Source: Symsagittifera roscoffensis
Taxonomy: Eukaryota > Xenacoelomorpha > Acoela > Convolutidae
Assembly: GCF_963678635.1 (NCBI RefSeq)
Contig: NC_087062.1
Location: 59,166,129-59,226,128, forward strand
Length of the DNA: 60,000 nucleotides
Direction: 5' to 3'
Shown here one piece after another: positions 25,296-37,108 of the stretch (position 1 is the stretch's first letter; every line of letters starts with the position of its first letter). The position numbers were made by a program, and so were the translations under genes. The notes under the pieces are model-generated. The model was given only the letters and a program-made list of their open reading frames with translations, searched no databases and was not told the origin of the DNA.

Positions 25296-26956
25296 TCCAA
25301 AAGCTGCACATGGCTATGTGACAATTTTTTTTGCCCGCAAAAGTTTTGATGACAACAGCGGGTCAGAGTAACGTAGTATAAAAATCATAAAAAATTTGTA
25401 AAAGGCTTATTTGTTTAGTTTATTGAACTCGTTAAAGTTATTTCCGGCTAGACATACTAATTTCAACAGATGTAAGATTTAAGTTGACGAATAACATTTT
25501 CTAGGCGAATTGGTTTTTAGGCGCACTTGAATTGATCAGCCAAATCTGTTTTTTTAAGGGTCAATTTCTGTTATAGTTTCGGGTTTATAGTTTCTGTTTA
25601 ACCGAGGAATGATTTCATGTGATGATAGTTTGTAAACGGGCTCATTCTCTCTTTACAACACAATTACTTTTAACGCGGTTTATTTGGTTTGAGCAGGAGA
25701 TTTATTTTTTCAAACCAAGGTAGTTTCCGCTGAATTGAAAGTGCATCTTTCTATTTGAGAGTGCAATTTCTTGTTACAACTCAATTTTTTTTGATGCGTT
25801 TTTGATATGAGCAGGCGAAATACTTCTTTAAATTTTACTAGGTTAATTTCGGGTAAATTATGAAATCTAGTTAATTTTTTTAGCTAAGGTAACATCAAGT
25901 AGTTTCATTTGAAGATTGAAATTCTTTTTGGACGGTTTCAAATTTTTTTTACAATTTAATATCTTTTTAAATAATTTTTCCAATTCAAAAAAATGTTCAA
26001 TTTTACAAGCCTTTTCATTTGAAGAGATCGACTTTTACTAAGTTTTGATTGTTATCGTGATGTCTTTTGAATTAAGGAAGTCTTCATCAAAAAGCTGGCT
26101 TTTTTTATAAGTGAGAGTATTTCCATCAAGGTTAGGACATGAAATTACTTCAAAAAACGACTGTTTCTTTGACCTCTGTTCTCTGAACAACCGACCGTTT
26201 CCAGCAATGACCTCTGTTTTCTGAAAAAAAATTGTTCATTTTCTAGCACGGACAAGAAACAATGCAACGACTGCTAGCAAAAAAAAAGTTGATGATGCTC
26301 TCAGCAACCAGGTCGTAGCATTTTCAGACTTACTATGCGGAGGGAAACAAGGGAAATTAGAATATCGAAAAAAAATGTAAAAAATCTTCTGACGGTAGAA
26401 AGCTTAGAAAAAAAGAGCGTGAAATTTGAGCAACCTTTTCGTCGATTTTAAAACGGAAAGAAGGGTCTAAAGCAATATCGAAAAAAACTGAAAAATTTTT
26501 GCTGGGGAGAATTTTCATCAAGTTTACTATGTGCGAATAATCTGATAAAAAATTATTCAACATTTCTAGCAAAAAAATCTAGCCAAAATGCTTTTTTTTT
26601 TCAAAAATGTCAACCATTGAAAACATTGTTCATTTTTTGTTATGCATTCGAGAAGCAAAATTATCAAATATTTTATATATACATCAAATTTTACTGGATT
26701 TACAGAATGTTTCATTTAATTTTATACCAGATGCGATAAATTCCGGTGATTTTAAATTGTTTTTAATATCAAACCTCAAAATTTGAGTGGCTTCAATTAC
26801 AGATTTTCTTTTAGTAAAATTGTTAAACTTGGTTGGTTTGTTTTCAAAACATATGGTAAGCATCAGATGTATATTCATTCGATCTAAAACTATCTTGACG
26901 GGAAATTTCAATGCACTCAGCCATCACAAAAAAAAACAGTTCTTCAAAACTTAAGC
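25296..26956. repeat. Mosaic repeat array, unit 8 (truncated at a foreign module)
   Basis: This starts at GCTGCACATGGCTATGTGAC, lacking the usual GATATCGGC lead. It carries CTATGCGGAGG (26,334) and TTACTGGATTTACAGAATG (26,692), and an internal deletion around 26,856 where ACATATG jumps to GTAAGCATCAGATG. It stops at AACTTAAGCCAATT, immediately before the unrelated module at 26,957. The preceding 270 bases recur after the module at 30,225-30,540. Confidence 0.7.
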
Positions 26957-27259
26957 CAATTAGGTGCAAAAAACTAGGTGCAAAAAACTTGATATTATTT
27001 CCATTAATACTTTTAACAAAGAAAATCCAGCCGAAATGCACTCACTTATCAAAAATATCAACTATTGAAAAAATTGTTTAATTTCTGTTTATGCACCCAA
27101 GAAGCAAAATTATAAAATCCTAAAAATTTAAATCTGAGTTTACCGAATAATTAACAAGTTTCATTTGATTCATACAGGGCACGGAAATGTTTGATAGTTT
27201 TTAATGTTATGGTAATCATATTTGAGTCCTGCAAAAAGACTTACTTCACGTACAGGTTT

Positions 27260-27598
27260 TCAATTGGTAAAGTTTGTCAAACTTGATTGCTTTGTTATCA
27301 ACACAAATTTTGACGGATTAAGTGACTGGAGCTTGGTTAGATTTTCTTTGTTAAAAGTAATAATGGAAATTATATCAGGTTTTTTGTATAGTTTGTAAAT
27401 TGGGGGGGGGGGAAATGGTAAGTTGTGAAATAAAAAATCTGGGGTGTTGGTGTTGCGGGTGGTGGGAATATAATCGGGATGAACGTGAACGACTAATTGG
27501 CAATTGAGGTGTACTGAATGAGTTGAGAATTCGGATGTTGAAGCTGAGTGGGTTTTAGGTGGTGAATTGTTAATGAAGGTGTTCTTTTTGAGTAACAA
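27260..27598 (-). CDS. Hypothetical protein fragment, module C-terminal part
   Basis: A 112-residue frame opening at a TTG, so the true start is not here. It contains a PPPPIYKLYKKP segment followed by a basic and hydrophobic tail. The paralogous frame at 36,484-36,726 keeps the tail but enters it through a different frame, because the DNA just after the G run differs by one base. I do not recognise the family. It is most likely the end of the degraded protein encoded by this module. Confidence 0.35.
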   Translation of the reverse strand: MLLKKNTFINNSPPKTHSASTSEFSTHSVHLNCQLVVHVHPDYIPTTRNTNTPDFLFHNLPFPPPPIYKLYKKPDIISIITFNKENLTKLQSLNPSKFVLITKQSSLTNFTN

Positions 27599-27600
27599 AA

Positions 27601-27909
27601 TTATCTATCACCTCTATCTTTAAAGTACCCACTGTAGTCATGTTTATAAACATCTGAGAAGCCTGCCGTTTCAGCGAGTTTTCGTAAATTTTGGTCAATT
27701 GATTGTCTTTGTATTGTGTCTATTTTAGTTAGGAGTTCTCGAAAATTTTTTCTTTGAAGGTGATGTTGTATGTCGGATTTAGAGTAAATGCCTATTGGTT
27801 GTAGATCTATGTTTGGGTTACGAGAAATTACGCGTATGCTCTCGTAAAGTTCTTTCGAGTTCACATTAGTGATGAAGTGTTTCCAATTCGGAGAGTGACA
27901 TTTCTTCAA
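27601..27909 (-). CDS. Hypothetical protein fragment, module
   Basis: A 102-residue frame rich in charged residues (ELLTKIDTIQRQSIDQNLRK). The partner at 36,824-37,093 is about 90% similar and lacks its upstream part, because the giant retroelement inserted there. Upstream coding appears to continue in another frame through 28,070-27,890. No domain recognised. Confidence 0.4.
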   Translation of the reverse strand: MKKCHSPNWKHFITNVNSKELYESIRVISRNPNIDLQPIGIYSKSDIQHHLQRKNFRELLTKIDTIQRQSIDQNLRKLAETAGFSDVYKHDYSGYFKDRGDR

Positions 27910-28550
27910 AAAATCTACTTATTGTATATTCTAATTTCAAATCAAAAAGTATATCGTGAAGGATGGCACCAAAGTAGGTGTTATTCATTAGTAAAAGTTT
28001 TTGTAGTCGTGTGCCATCATTTTTTTCTGCATGAATTCTGCCGCCAGTGTTTTCTGTGTTTTTGTAAAATGTTATCGAAATGTAGCATTTTTTGTCTTCT
28101 CGATTTTAATATGGGTGTGCTAGGTCAAAAATTATTTTGCCTGTTTTCATGTCGAAACCTTAGTCGTATTTGATAAGAATTTCTGAATATTGTGTTTTAA
28201 AAAGTGGTTTGGGACTCGTACATGCTACTTCCGTTTCAGGATGAAGTTGAAAGCGTGTTAATTTGTTTTCAGTACCATCTATATTTCTATATTTCTGTTA
28301 AATTGCTCTAATTCGGTTGATTTTATCGAAAAAGACAATTCTATAAAGTATTTTTAGTGAAATTTTATCATTTTTGCGTGAATTTTAGCGACTTGAAATG
28401 TGGTACATGTGTCTTCAGGGAACCAAACTGAAGTTGCTTGTGTTCATGTAGAGGTGTCGCAAAATCCTTGATCAATTTTATAAGGTAAGTTTATTCCTTG
28501 ATACAATATGGTATCGTCTTTCAAATTCGTCTTATTTGTAATTTTTCTAG

Positions 28551-28889
28551 TTAAAAATTCCAATCAAAAAACATTATTTCTTGGTAGCCTTTATTTTTGA
28601 TGTCGGCTTTACAATTTGATGGGTTAATGATATCGATGTGTGGTACCCAATTTTTATCATGTAAATCATAGGTTAAACGTGCGTGTGCGCCGTGATACGG
28701 GAATTTATCGTCTAATTTAATATGACCTTGATGTCGTTCCAGTTGTGCTTGGTGTGCAGAGTCTGGGAAGACTTGAAAAACTACCAATTTGCGATTTGTG
28801 CTTTTGTTTGTGACTGTTTTTAATCGTTGTAGTTCGTTTTTGCAGTCTTCAGGGTTAGGATGTAACAATATTTTGATTTTACTTTGCAA
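28551..28889 (-). CDS. Hypothetical protein fragment, module
   Basis: A 112-residue frame with balanced composition (LVVFQVFPDSAHQAQ, then KFPYHGAHARLTYDLHDKNW). It reads like a real globular segment but matches no family I can name. There is no copy elsewhere in the window. It is flanked on both sides by frames of the same chain in other phases, so it is probably an internal piece of a degraded longer protein. Confidence 0.4.
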   Translation of the reverse strand: MQSKIKILLHPNPEDCKNELQRLKTVTNKSTNRKLVVFQVFPDSAHQAQLERHQGHIKLDDKFPYHGAHARLTYDLHDKNWVPHIDIINPSNCKADIKNKGYQEIMFFDWNF

Positions 28890-29122
28890 GAAAGATTCAT
28901 GGTCGAGTCTATATTTTTATGCTGTTTGAAATTTGTAAACAATGTTGTTTCTTTTCTGATAATTTTGCTGTAAACGTATATCCTGTTAGAGTTGTACCTC
29001 GCGCTTTTGAGTAAAGTATAGCTACTATACCTGTGGATTTAATGTCTTGTGGTTCAGATTCGCAATGTGCTGTTTGATTAATTGCATATTTATGTAACGT
29101 TTTTTGTTGGTTTTCATAAAAA

Positions 29123-29806
29123 TCATATTATGTAATAAGAAAGTTTTGTGGTCCTGTTCGGGGAATGGTTTTGATGAGGTAAGAGCCCCAAAAGTACAAG
29201 AGGAGAAAAAGTTTTGATAGGAAAGTTTTTTTGTAAGATACATATGTATGATAATCCTGAAAAAGGATTATAAAATGTTACATAGCCTAGTGTCTTTTTT
29301 GTATGTCTATCGTGTTTGTAGATAAATTCTGTAGTGATAAATGGAGGTGGCAAAGATTGAGCTGTTATGTTTGCTGGAGATAGTGGTAGTAGATGATGCA
29401 CTAAGTTTTTCAATTTTACGGTTATTTCGAAATTAAGGGTTAAGTTATGTTGGAAAAGCATTTGGACGTTTTGTTCTTGTATGTCATTTTGAATATCGCG
29501 TCAATATTTTAGTCTACTGAGTGCCCAATTCTGTAGTCGATTGCTATCGAGGTGTTGGCGAAAAAGGGGAGAGAGTGCTACAAAGGAGTTCCAATCTAAG
29601 CGTAAGGCTGTATTAGTACTTTGTAATTCACGATATCTATCGTCTTGTTGACTTGGAAAATTTAGAGGAAAAGTACCTGTTGGTGTTTGACCTGTTACTG
29701 AAGGTGTTAAAGAAGGAATTTCTGGTTCTGATAAAGAGGTGTCTGAGGAAATGTTTTTGGGATCGTTAACCAAGGTTTGTTCATTTTGAGAAATTATTTG
29801 TGTCAT
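29123..29806 (-). pseudogene. Hypothetical protein, module N-terminal part, with one in-frame TGA
   Basis: Two frames (29,806-29,501 and 29,461-29,123) lie in the same phase and are separated by a single TGA after LSRLKY, so they were probably one protein of about 225 residues or more. The first 50 residues are Ser/Thr/Pro-rich and look disordered. The rest (LRLDWNSFVALSPLF, LTLNFEITVKL, LGYVTFYNPFSG) looks like a beta-rich globular domain. A frame change near 29,130 links it to the next piece. I recognise no family; a capsid-like fold is a guess I would not defend. Confidence 0.4.
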
Positions 29807-30224
29807 TCAAGGTGGAAGTTTTTGCGATGAAATAGGGGGATTAAAGGGATTTTCACGAGTTTGTTCATAAAATGGTATTGAACGTTAAAAATCTGATAGA
29901 ATACTTTAGGCATTTTGTTGGGAAATTGTTTGACGTGCTGGAGGGGTGCTTTGTATTGTGTTATTCGACAGATCTAAAGGGATCGATAATGGTGATCACG
30001 GTATTTAAAATGAACTCTTGGTGTCGCAAGGTTCCGGTTTGGTCGGAGATAAATAAATTGTCTAGTTATTGTATCTGCTAAGTTTAGGTTTTGGCTTGGA
30101 TGTCTGGTTCTGTTAAGATCTTGTTGAAGTGATGAGTAGATGTTATATTTTGGCTCGTTTTGTGGTTCACTTGGATGTTATTGACAAATAGCTGGTATTG
30201 ATGGTTCGGCTAGTGATGCGGATC

Positions 30225-33200
30225 AAATTTTACTGGATTTAAAGAATGTTTCATTTAATTTTATACCAGATGCGATAAATTCCGGTCATTTTAAATTGTT
30301 TTTATTATCAAACCTCGAAATTTGAGTGGCTTCAATTACAGGTTTTCATATAGTAAAATTGTTAAACTTGGTTGGTTTGTTTTCAAAACATATGCTAACC
30401 CAGTTCCCTTCCAAGCAATGGTTAAACTTTTAAAACTAAGCATAAGATGTCTACCCATTCGCTCTAAGATTATCTTGACGGGAAATTTCAATGCACTCAG
30501 CCATGACAAAAGTAAAAGTGCTTCAAAACTTAAGCCAATTATTAGTTGTTCTGTTCAACATGAAATGATTTTTAAAATACTGGTCAAAACTATAAACAGG
30601 TTCCTTTTAGTAAAATTCATTTGACAGACTCACTTAAAGAATTCATTTTAACCAGAATCGATATCGGCGCTGCACATGGCTATGTGACAATTTTTTTTGC
30701 CCGCAAAAGTTTTTATGACAACAGCGGGTCAGAATGACGTAGTTTAAAGATCATAAAAATTTTGTAAAAGGCTTATTTGTTTAGCTTATTGAACTCATTA
30801 AAGTTATTTCCGGCTAGACATACTAATTTCAACAGATGTATGATTGAAATTGATGAATAATATTTTCTAGGCGAATTGGTTTTTAGGCGCACTTAAATTG
30901 ATCAGCCAAATCTGTTTTTTTGAGGGTCAATTTCTGTTTATAGTTTCGGGTTTATAGTTTCTGTTTAACCGAGGAATGATTTCATGTGATGATAGTTTGT
31001 AAACGGGCTCATTCTCTCTTTACAACAAAATTCCTTTAACGCGGTTTATTTGGTTTGAGCAGGAGACTTATTTTTTCAAACCAAGGTAGTTTCGGCTGAA
31101 TTGAAAGTGCATCTTTCTATTTGAGAGTGCAATTTCTTGTTACAACTCAATTTTTTGATGCGTTTTTGATATGAGCAGGCGAAATACTTTTTTAAATTTT
31201 ACTAGGTTAATTTCGGGTAAATTATGAAATCGAGTTAATTTTTTTAGCTAAGGTAACATCAGGTAGTTTCATCTGAAGATTGAAATACTTTTTGGACGGG
31301 TTCAAATTTTTCTTACAATTTAATATCATTTGTAATAATTTTTCAAATTCAAAAAAGTGTTCAATTTTACAAGCCTTTCCATTTGAAGAGATCGACTTTT
31401 ACTAAGTTTTGATTGTTACCGTGATGTCTTTTGAATTAAGGAAGCTTTTTTTATAAATGAGAGTATTTCCATCAAGGTTAGGACATGAAAATATTTCAAA
31501 AAACTACTGTTTCTTTGACCTCTGTTCTCTGAACAACCGACCGCTTTCCAGCAATGACCCCTGTTATCTGAAAAAAAAACTGTTCATTTTCTAGCACGGA
31601 CAAGAAACAATGCAACGATTGCTAGCAAAAAAAAATTGATTATGCTCTCAGCAATCAGGTCGTAGCTTTTTCAGACTTACTATGCGGAGGGAAACAAAGG
31701 AATTTTGAATATCGAAAAAAAAACGTAAAAAATCTTCTGACAGTAGAAAGCTTAGAAAAAAAGAGCGGGAAATTTAAGCAACCTTTTCGTCGATTTTAAA
31801 ACGGAAAGAAGGGTCTAAAGCAATATCAAAAAAAAACTGAGAAATTTTTGCTGGGGAGAATTTTCATGAAGTTATTTATGTGCAAAAAATCTGATATAAA
31901 ATTATTCAACATTTCTAGCAAAAAAAATCCAGCCAAAATGCGTTTTTTTTTTTCAAAAATGTCAACCATTGAAAACATTGTTCATTTTTTGTTAAGCATT
32001 CGAGAAGCAAAATTATCAAATATTTTATATATACATCAAATTTTACAAGATTTAAAGAATGTTTCATTTATTTTTATACCAGATGCGATAAATTCCGGTC
32101 ATTTTAAATTGTTTTTATTATCAAACCTCGAAATTTGAGTGGCTTCAATTACAGGTTTTCATGTATTAAAATTGATAAACTTGGTTGGTTTGTTTTCAAA
32201 ACATATGCTAACCGAGTTCCCTTCCAACCAATGTTTACATTTTTGAAAGTAAGCATGGGATGTATATTCATTCGATCTAAAACTATCTTGACGGGAAATT
32301 TCAATGACTCAGCCATCACAAAAAAAAACAGTTCTTCAAAGTTTAAGCCAATGGCTGCAAGTATCAAACGGTAAAAAAATAAATACTTAAACTGCTGAAT
32401 TATATTGAATCACTTCGCTAGTGTGCGTCATGTTGGTGAATTTCTTCAAAAAGAAGATTTCTTGAGCAGAAAAAAAATATCGGGAACGTAGTAATAAAGT
32501 ACAAAAAACTAAAAAACTAATAATCTATAAAAAAAAATAATTGAACTTTTGTTTTTTGAACTTTGAAAAATAGCAAATTAAATAGGGATATTGGTCTCAA
32601 ATTTGATTTCATGTCATAACTCACGGTATTGATTGATTCACCCAACTCCAAAAACAAATTGTCAATTGTTTTTGTTTTGTCGGTTTTGCCCACAAGGTTC
32701 ATCCATGTCTTTATACCTATTTTAAAAAACAGCATAAAACTTTTGCGCACTTAGTTTATGCTTTTGAGATTTTCAAATCAGAGTTCGATATTATGCGAAG
32801 AACTCAAAAATCACTCTCTGATTAACTGCTCTTACACATTTTTGTTATGCAATGAAACTTGTATCAGCGAGAGCCTTGTTACTGGAAACTAAACGATAGA
32901 AACTTAACAAGCAACGGCAGTTGAACTTGTACAGATGTACAAAATATCTTAAAAATGAATGTTGAAGTAACTACGAAAACCCTACACGTAATTTTTCTGA
33001 TAGTCTGAAGTTTATTCAAGAGAACAACCAACGTGTGTATCAGAAAAAAGATTAAATAATTTGATAAGTAAGTTAAAAAAAGTTCTCAGAGGTTGCATCC
33101 ACAGTGGAAAAAAGTTCAATTAAAAAACATTTCACAGTTCAATTGAAAAACATTTATTGATACTGGAACGTCTCCAAAAGGGTTAAAAGGAAAAAGGTGT

Positions 33201-33249
33201 CAAACAATTTGAAAAAACTTGGAAAATTCTTAGCTATACTTTTTTATAC
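30225..33249. repeat. Mosaic repeat array, unit 9
   Basis: This resumes right after the module at CAAATTTTACTGGATTTAAA, repeating the 270 bases that precede the module. It loops once through ATTAGTTGTTCTGTTC (30,541), ATATCGGCGCTGCACATGG (30,660) and CTATGCGGAGG (31,680). It then takes the other exit (32,350) through TAGTGTGCGTCATGTTGG (32,417) and the long tail, with the TTCAATTGAA region near 33,135, and enters the 1.4 kb block. Confidence 0.7.
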
Positions 33250-34630
33250 TTTTACGGGTGTGCCCAATTTTGTAGTCAAGGGACCGCAAATGACTTAATT
33301 AACTCAAACAAAGAGATTCAAGTGGATCAGAATAATAATCACACGGGTGAGGGTTTTGTTAATCAATTGCGAATCTTTTTTTTCAAATAATTCTTCAAGT
33401 AGTTCTACTACAGACTCCGAAAAATTGCTCAGGACATTTTATCGAACTAAAAGCTGAAAAATACTTTGACTGATAGCAATAATTACGAAATTACGAATAA
33501 AACAAAATTGAGTTGTCAATTATGCTGACCTTGAAAAGCTTGCCTGGACCCGGCTCCGTGACATAACTTTTGCTCAAATTTAGCTGAAATTTTTAATCAC
33601 TAAGTAGAAGGCGGAAAACTTTCAAACATTTTTGATTTAGCGCTAATCGAACTTCTCCCAAAATTTGAATAGGCTGAACCTCTACAAAGTTTTTGCCCGA
33701 TTAGTCGTTTAGAGACTGACGCAAAAATGTTGAAAGACAAATGAACACAGCAAAACGAGTTTTGAAAAAAAAACTTCAACTCAACGATTGGCCACCAGAG
33801 CTTCTTGTGCAGTAAAATTAGACTTTTCTGAAGCTGACACAGCTGACACAGGCTACCCTCTTTCCACTTTCTTCTTTTAATAATTTCTTTGAAACTCCTC
33901 TTCAAGCAATTCAATTTACAAAGACATTGAATTTTTCATTTTTTTCGTCATCAATTAATTTCAATTGCAGACGACAAAACTTACCGTAACAAAATTTGTT
34001 ACATTGATAGGTTGATTCGCTTAATCGGAAATGTTGCAAACAAATTGAAATCATGAGTAGTATAGCTAAAAACGAATTGCTTTCTATATCTGATTTATCA
34101 GCATGCATACAGTCAAGGAACCGGAAATATTTGGTGTCTTGATTTATGCTTACCAAAAAAAAAAACGAACTGATCCATGTTTTTCCTGAAAGTTTTCAAA
34201 TATTTTGTCATGCTTCAGTCAGTTTGGAAACAACTAATACCTGCCACGATACGTTAATCGTAGAGTCAAAAAAAGAAACATATTGTCTACAAGAAAAGAA
34301 GTTCCCTATCGCTCTCTTTTGGATGGTGGGGTAGGCTTAACATGCCTACATCTAACAATTTTCAGCGTTAAAACTTTTGTTTTCTTTGCATCAGATTTGT
34401 TAGAGCAAAAAAAGTTAGTTACCGACAGGCATGAATTTCCCAGAAAACTGTTACTCAAGACAAAAAAACTCGCGGACTCCAATTTTAACGACCAAGAAAA
34501 ATGATAGTTTTTTTTTCATGACACATTTGAACACCTAATTTTTTGTTCTTTCTCGCTACAACCTTACAGAAACAAAATACAGATTGAAAATTGACGGATC
34601 AATTCATAAATGCTGTTGCAGTTATTCGTA
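33250..34630. repeat. Second copy of the 1.4 kb block (see 21,515-22,900)
   Basis: Near-identical to 21,515-22,900 across its length, including the GTGTGCCCAATTTTGTAGTC start and the doubled AGCTGACAC. A CATTTTTTTCGTCATC-like stretch and the TCAAGGAACC start of the plus frame are also shared. Indels in A runs differ between copies. No gene called. Confidence 0.65.
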
Positions 34631-36194
34631 GGTCAGTTTTAAAATGATCAACTGCATGAAAAATCAATTTGCAAACCTTTCTGTCATAGAAAAGATAGAA
34701 GATTCAAAGACAAAATTGCTCCCAATGAATCCTTTAGTTAAAATGATGTATTTGATCTACATGTTGATAACAAAACTTCAAACTAAACGACCTTAATTCA
34801 CAATCCAAAAAAAATCTGATACGTTTTTGCCGTCTGATTTCTGTAACTTGAAAGAAAAAGAAAAATGTTTGTTCCAAGTGTATCCGGCTGTAGGTTTTAT
34901 GCCCCCACGAGACAAAGTAATAGCATGAGTCAACAACAAGTGACTGAATCTCACGTACCAATCAAACAAGAACTTCTGGTACAAAAGGAGACGAAGTTCG
35001 GGTATGCGCTAACTGCAAAACCATCCACAGAGGAAAAAAACAGATCCAAATAATCAAAATCAACCCCCCTCACAAAAAGCAATTGTCAAGTCAGCCAAAA
35101 ATCTGACTCAGATATTCTGAAATTGTACTTCCGATATCCAAAACAATTCTCCACAACAACACAATAGAGGATGACAAAATCAAAACGTTAATTGCGATAA
35201 AGGATGATCGTAAAGTGCATACAATGACAGTTTTTGCTCCCCCAAAGCAGAGCATTTTATAACACATCAAAAACGAAAAAATCATTTAGTTAATAGGGCG
35301 GTGATTCTCAAGGGATAGTTTTAGATAACTTATCGATCAAAAAACGTTTATCCGAAGTTTGCCAAAATTAAGTTGTCTAAATTGTCCTTTCTATTTTTTT
35401 TTGGATGCAGCACTTTTGAAGCAAAATCATTTCTACAAAAACGTGAACACATCAATGATGGCCTTATGAGTCAGTGTGAGATCTTTACCTTGCTTGAACC
35501 GTGAGATCTTTACCTTGCCTGAACCAGGTCATTTTGTTATGCAGGCAGAGTAATTTTAGAAGTTAAACAAAATGAAGAACAAAAGGAAAAGCTGACGGAT
35601 TGGTCTTATGGATGGTTTTGAACCGTTGGGGCAGGGAAGGAGTGAAAATCTCGTTTCACCTACCTCAACTAAAATAATGCCAGAAAAAGCAAGAATTCTG
35701 GAGGCCCCGAAAAGTAATAACGATGATTGTTGCATCATGGGAATACAAAAAAAAACAATTAATCAGTCTTCAAATAAACCAAGCGTCAATCATTGTACAA
35801 AATTTTAAAAGCAGGCAACAAAAAAGCTGATGACCAATTTGAAACTGATAAGTCTTGTCTTGTTCGCCAATTTGTTAAGGGAACGAAGGCTGAAACAATA
35901 ACATCTAAAGTTTTGCTGAATGACTCGAGAACAAACAGTGCAGCGACTTGTGCAGCGACATTTTCAACAATCAGTAAGGTCAAATTTTTTCATTTTTACT
36001 CTGCCAAGAAAAAAAGCACATTAAATAATGAAAAAAAAAACAAATGGAAATTGTCGTCTGTCAAAAGAATGCATACAAAAAGACCATAAAAACTCCTCCT
36101 CAACCTTTTCGATAAAATTAACTCGGAAGGAAGGGTCTAAATTGAAATGAAAAACGTCCGGAGAAACTTTCAACGAAGAGAATTTTTGGCAATT
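34631..36194. other. Single-copy-like tail with a block shared with 6,040-6,430
   Basis: This is the only array copy that continues past the 1.4 kb block. It contains short plus frames (34,865-35,053; 35,608-35,808; 35,793-36,089), the last two overlapping in different phases. Bases 35,545-35,935 are homologous to 6,040-6,430 near the other end of the window. A near-duplicate phrase, GTGAGATCTTTACCTTGC, occurs at about 35,477 and 35,501. No domain recognised. Confidence 0.45.
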
Positions 36195-37108
36195 TAACTA
36201 GGTGCAAAAAACTTGATATTATTTCCATTAATACTTTTAACAAAGAAAATCCAGCCGAAATGCACTCACTTATCAAAAATATCAACTATTGAAAAAATTG
36301 TTTAATTTCTGTTTATGCACCCAAGAAGCAAAATTATAAAATCCTAAAAATTTAAATCTGAGTTTACCGAAAAATTAACAAGTTTCATTTGATTCATACA
36401 GGGCACGGAAATGTTTGATAGTTTTTAATGTTATGGTAATCATATTTGAGTCCTGCAAAAAGACTTACTTCACGTACAGGTTTTCAATTGGTAAAGTTTG
36501 TCAAACTTGATTGCTTTGTTATCAACACAAATTTTGACGGATTAAGTGACTGGAGCTTGGTTAGATTTTCTTTGTTAAAAGTAATAATGGAAATTATATC
36601 AGGTTTTTTGTATAGTTTGTAAATTGGGGGGGGGGGAATGGTAAGTTGTGAAATAAAAAATCTGGGGTGTTGGTGTTGCGGGTGGTGGGAATATAATCGG
36701 GATGAACGTGGACGACTAATTGGCATTTGAGGTGTACTGAATGAGTTGAGAATTCGGATGTTGAAGCTGAGTGGGTTTTAGCTGGTGAATTGATAATGAA
36801 GGTGTTCTTTTTGAGTAATAAAATTATCTATCTCCTCCATCTTTAAAGTACCCGCTGTAGTCATGTTTATAAGAATCTGAGAAGCCTGCCGTTTCAGCAA
36901 GTTTTCGTAAATTTTGGTCAATTGATTGTCTTTGTATTGTGTCCATTTTAGTTAGGAGCTCTCGAAAATGTTGTCTTCGAAGGTGATGTTGTATGTCGGT
37001 TTTAGAGTAAATGCCTATTGATTGTAGATCTATGTTTGGGTTACGAGAAATTACGCGTATGCTCTCGGTCTCGTAAAGTTCTTTCGAGTTCACATTAGTG
37101 ATGAAGTG
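36195..37108 (-). pseudogene. Truncated second copy of the 27 kb module
   Basis: Starting at AGGTGCAAAAAACTTGATAT, this copies 26,970-27,878 at high identity, including the 11-G tract and the frames 36,484-36,726 and 36,824-37,093. Similarity stops at once after GATGAAGTGT. The first copy continues TTCCAATTCGG, and this copy continues into the giant retroelement. Differences include an extra GGTCTC near 37,070, which adds two residues to the encoded peptide. Confidence 0.85.

Larger units (their letters stand above)
26957..30224 (-). pseudogene. Unrecognised module with a decayed minus-strand coding chain
   Basis: On the minus strand from about 29,806 down to 27,260 a chain of frames follows one after another with small frame changes: 29,501-29,806; 29,123-29,461 (same frame, separated by a TGA); 29,025-29,243; 28,551-28,889. 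An unlisted frame follows near 28,070-27,890 (FGAILHDILFDLKLEYTIS), then 27,601-27,909 and 27,260-27,598. The peptides have ordinary composition, unlike the surrounding AT-rich repeats. The N-terminal part is Ser/Thr/Pro-rich and the last frame has a Pro run encoded by an 11-G tract. I recognise no domain. A mobile element or an integrated virus-like sequence is possible, but neither is shown. A truncated second copy lies at 36,195-37,108. Confidence 0.5.
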
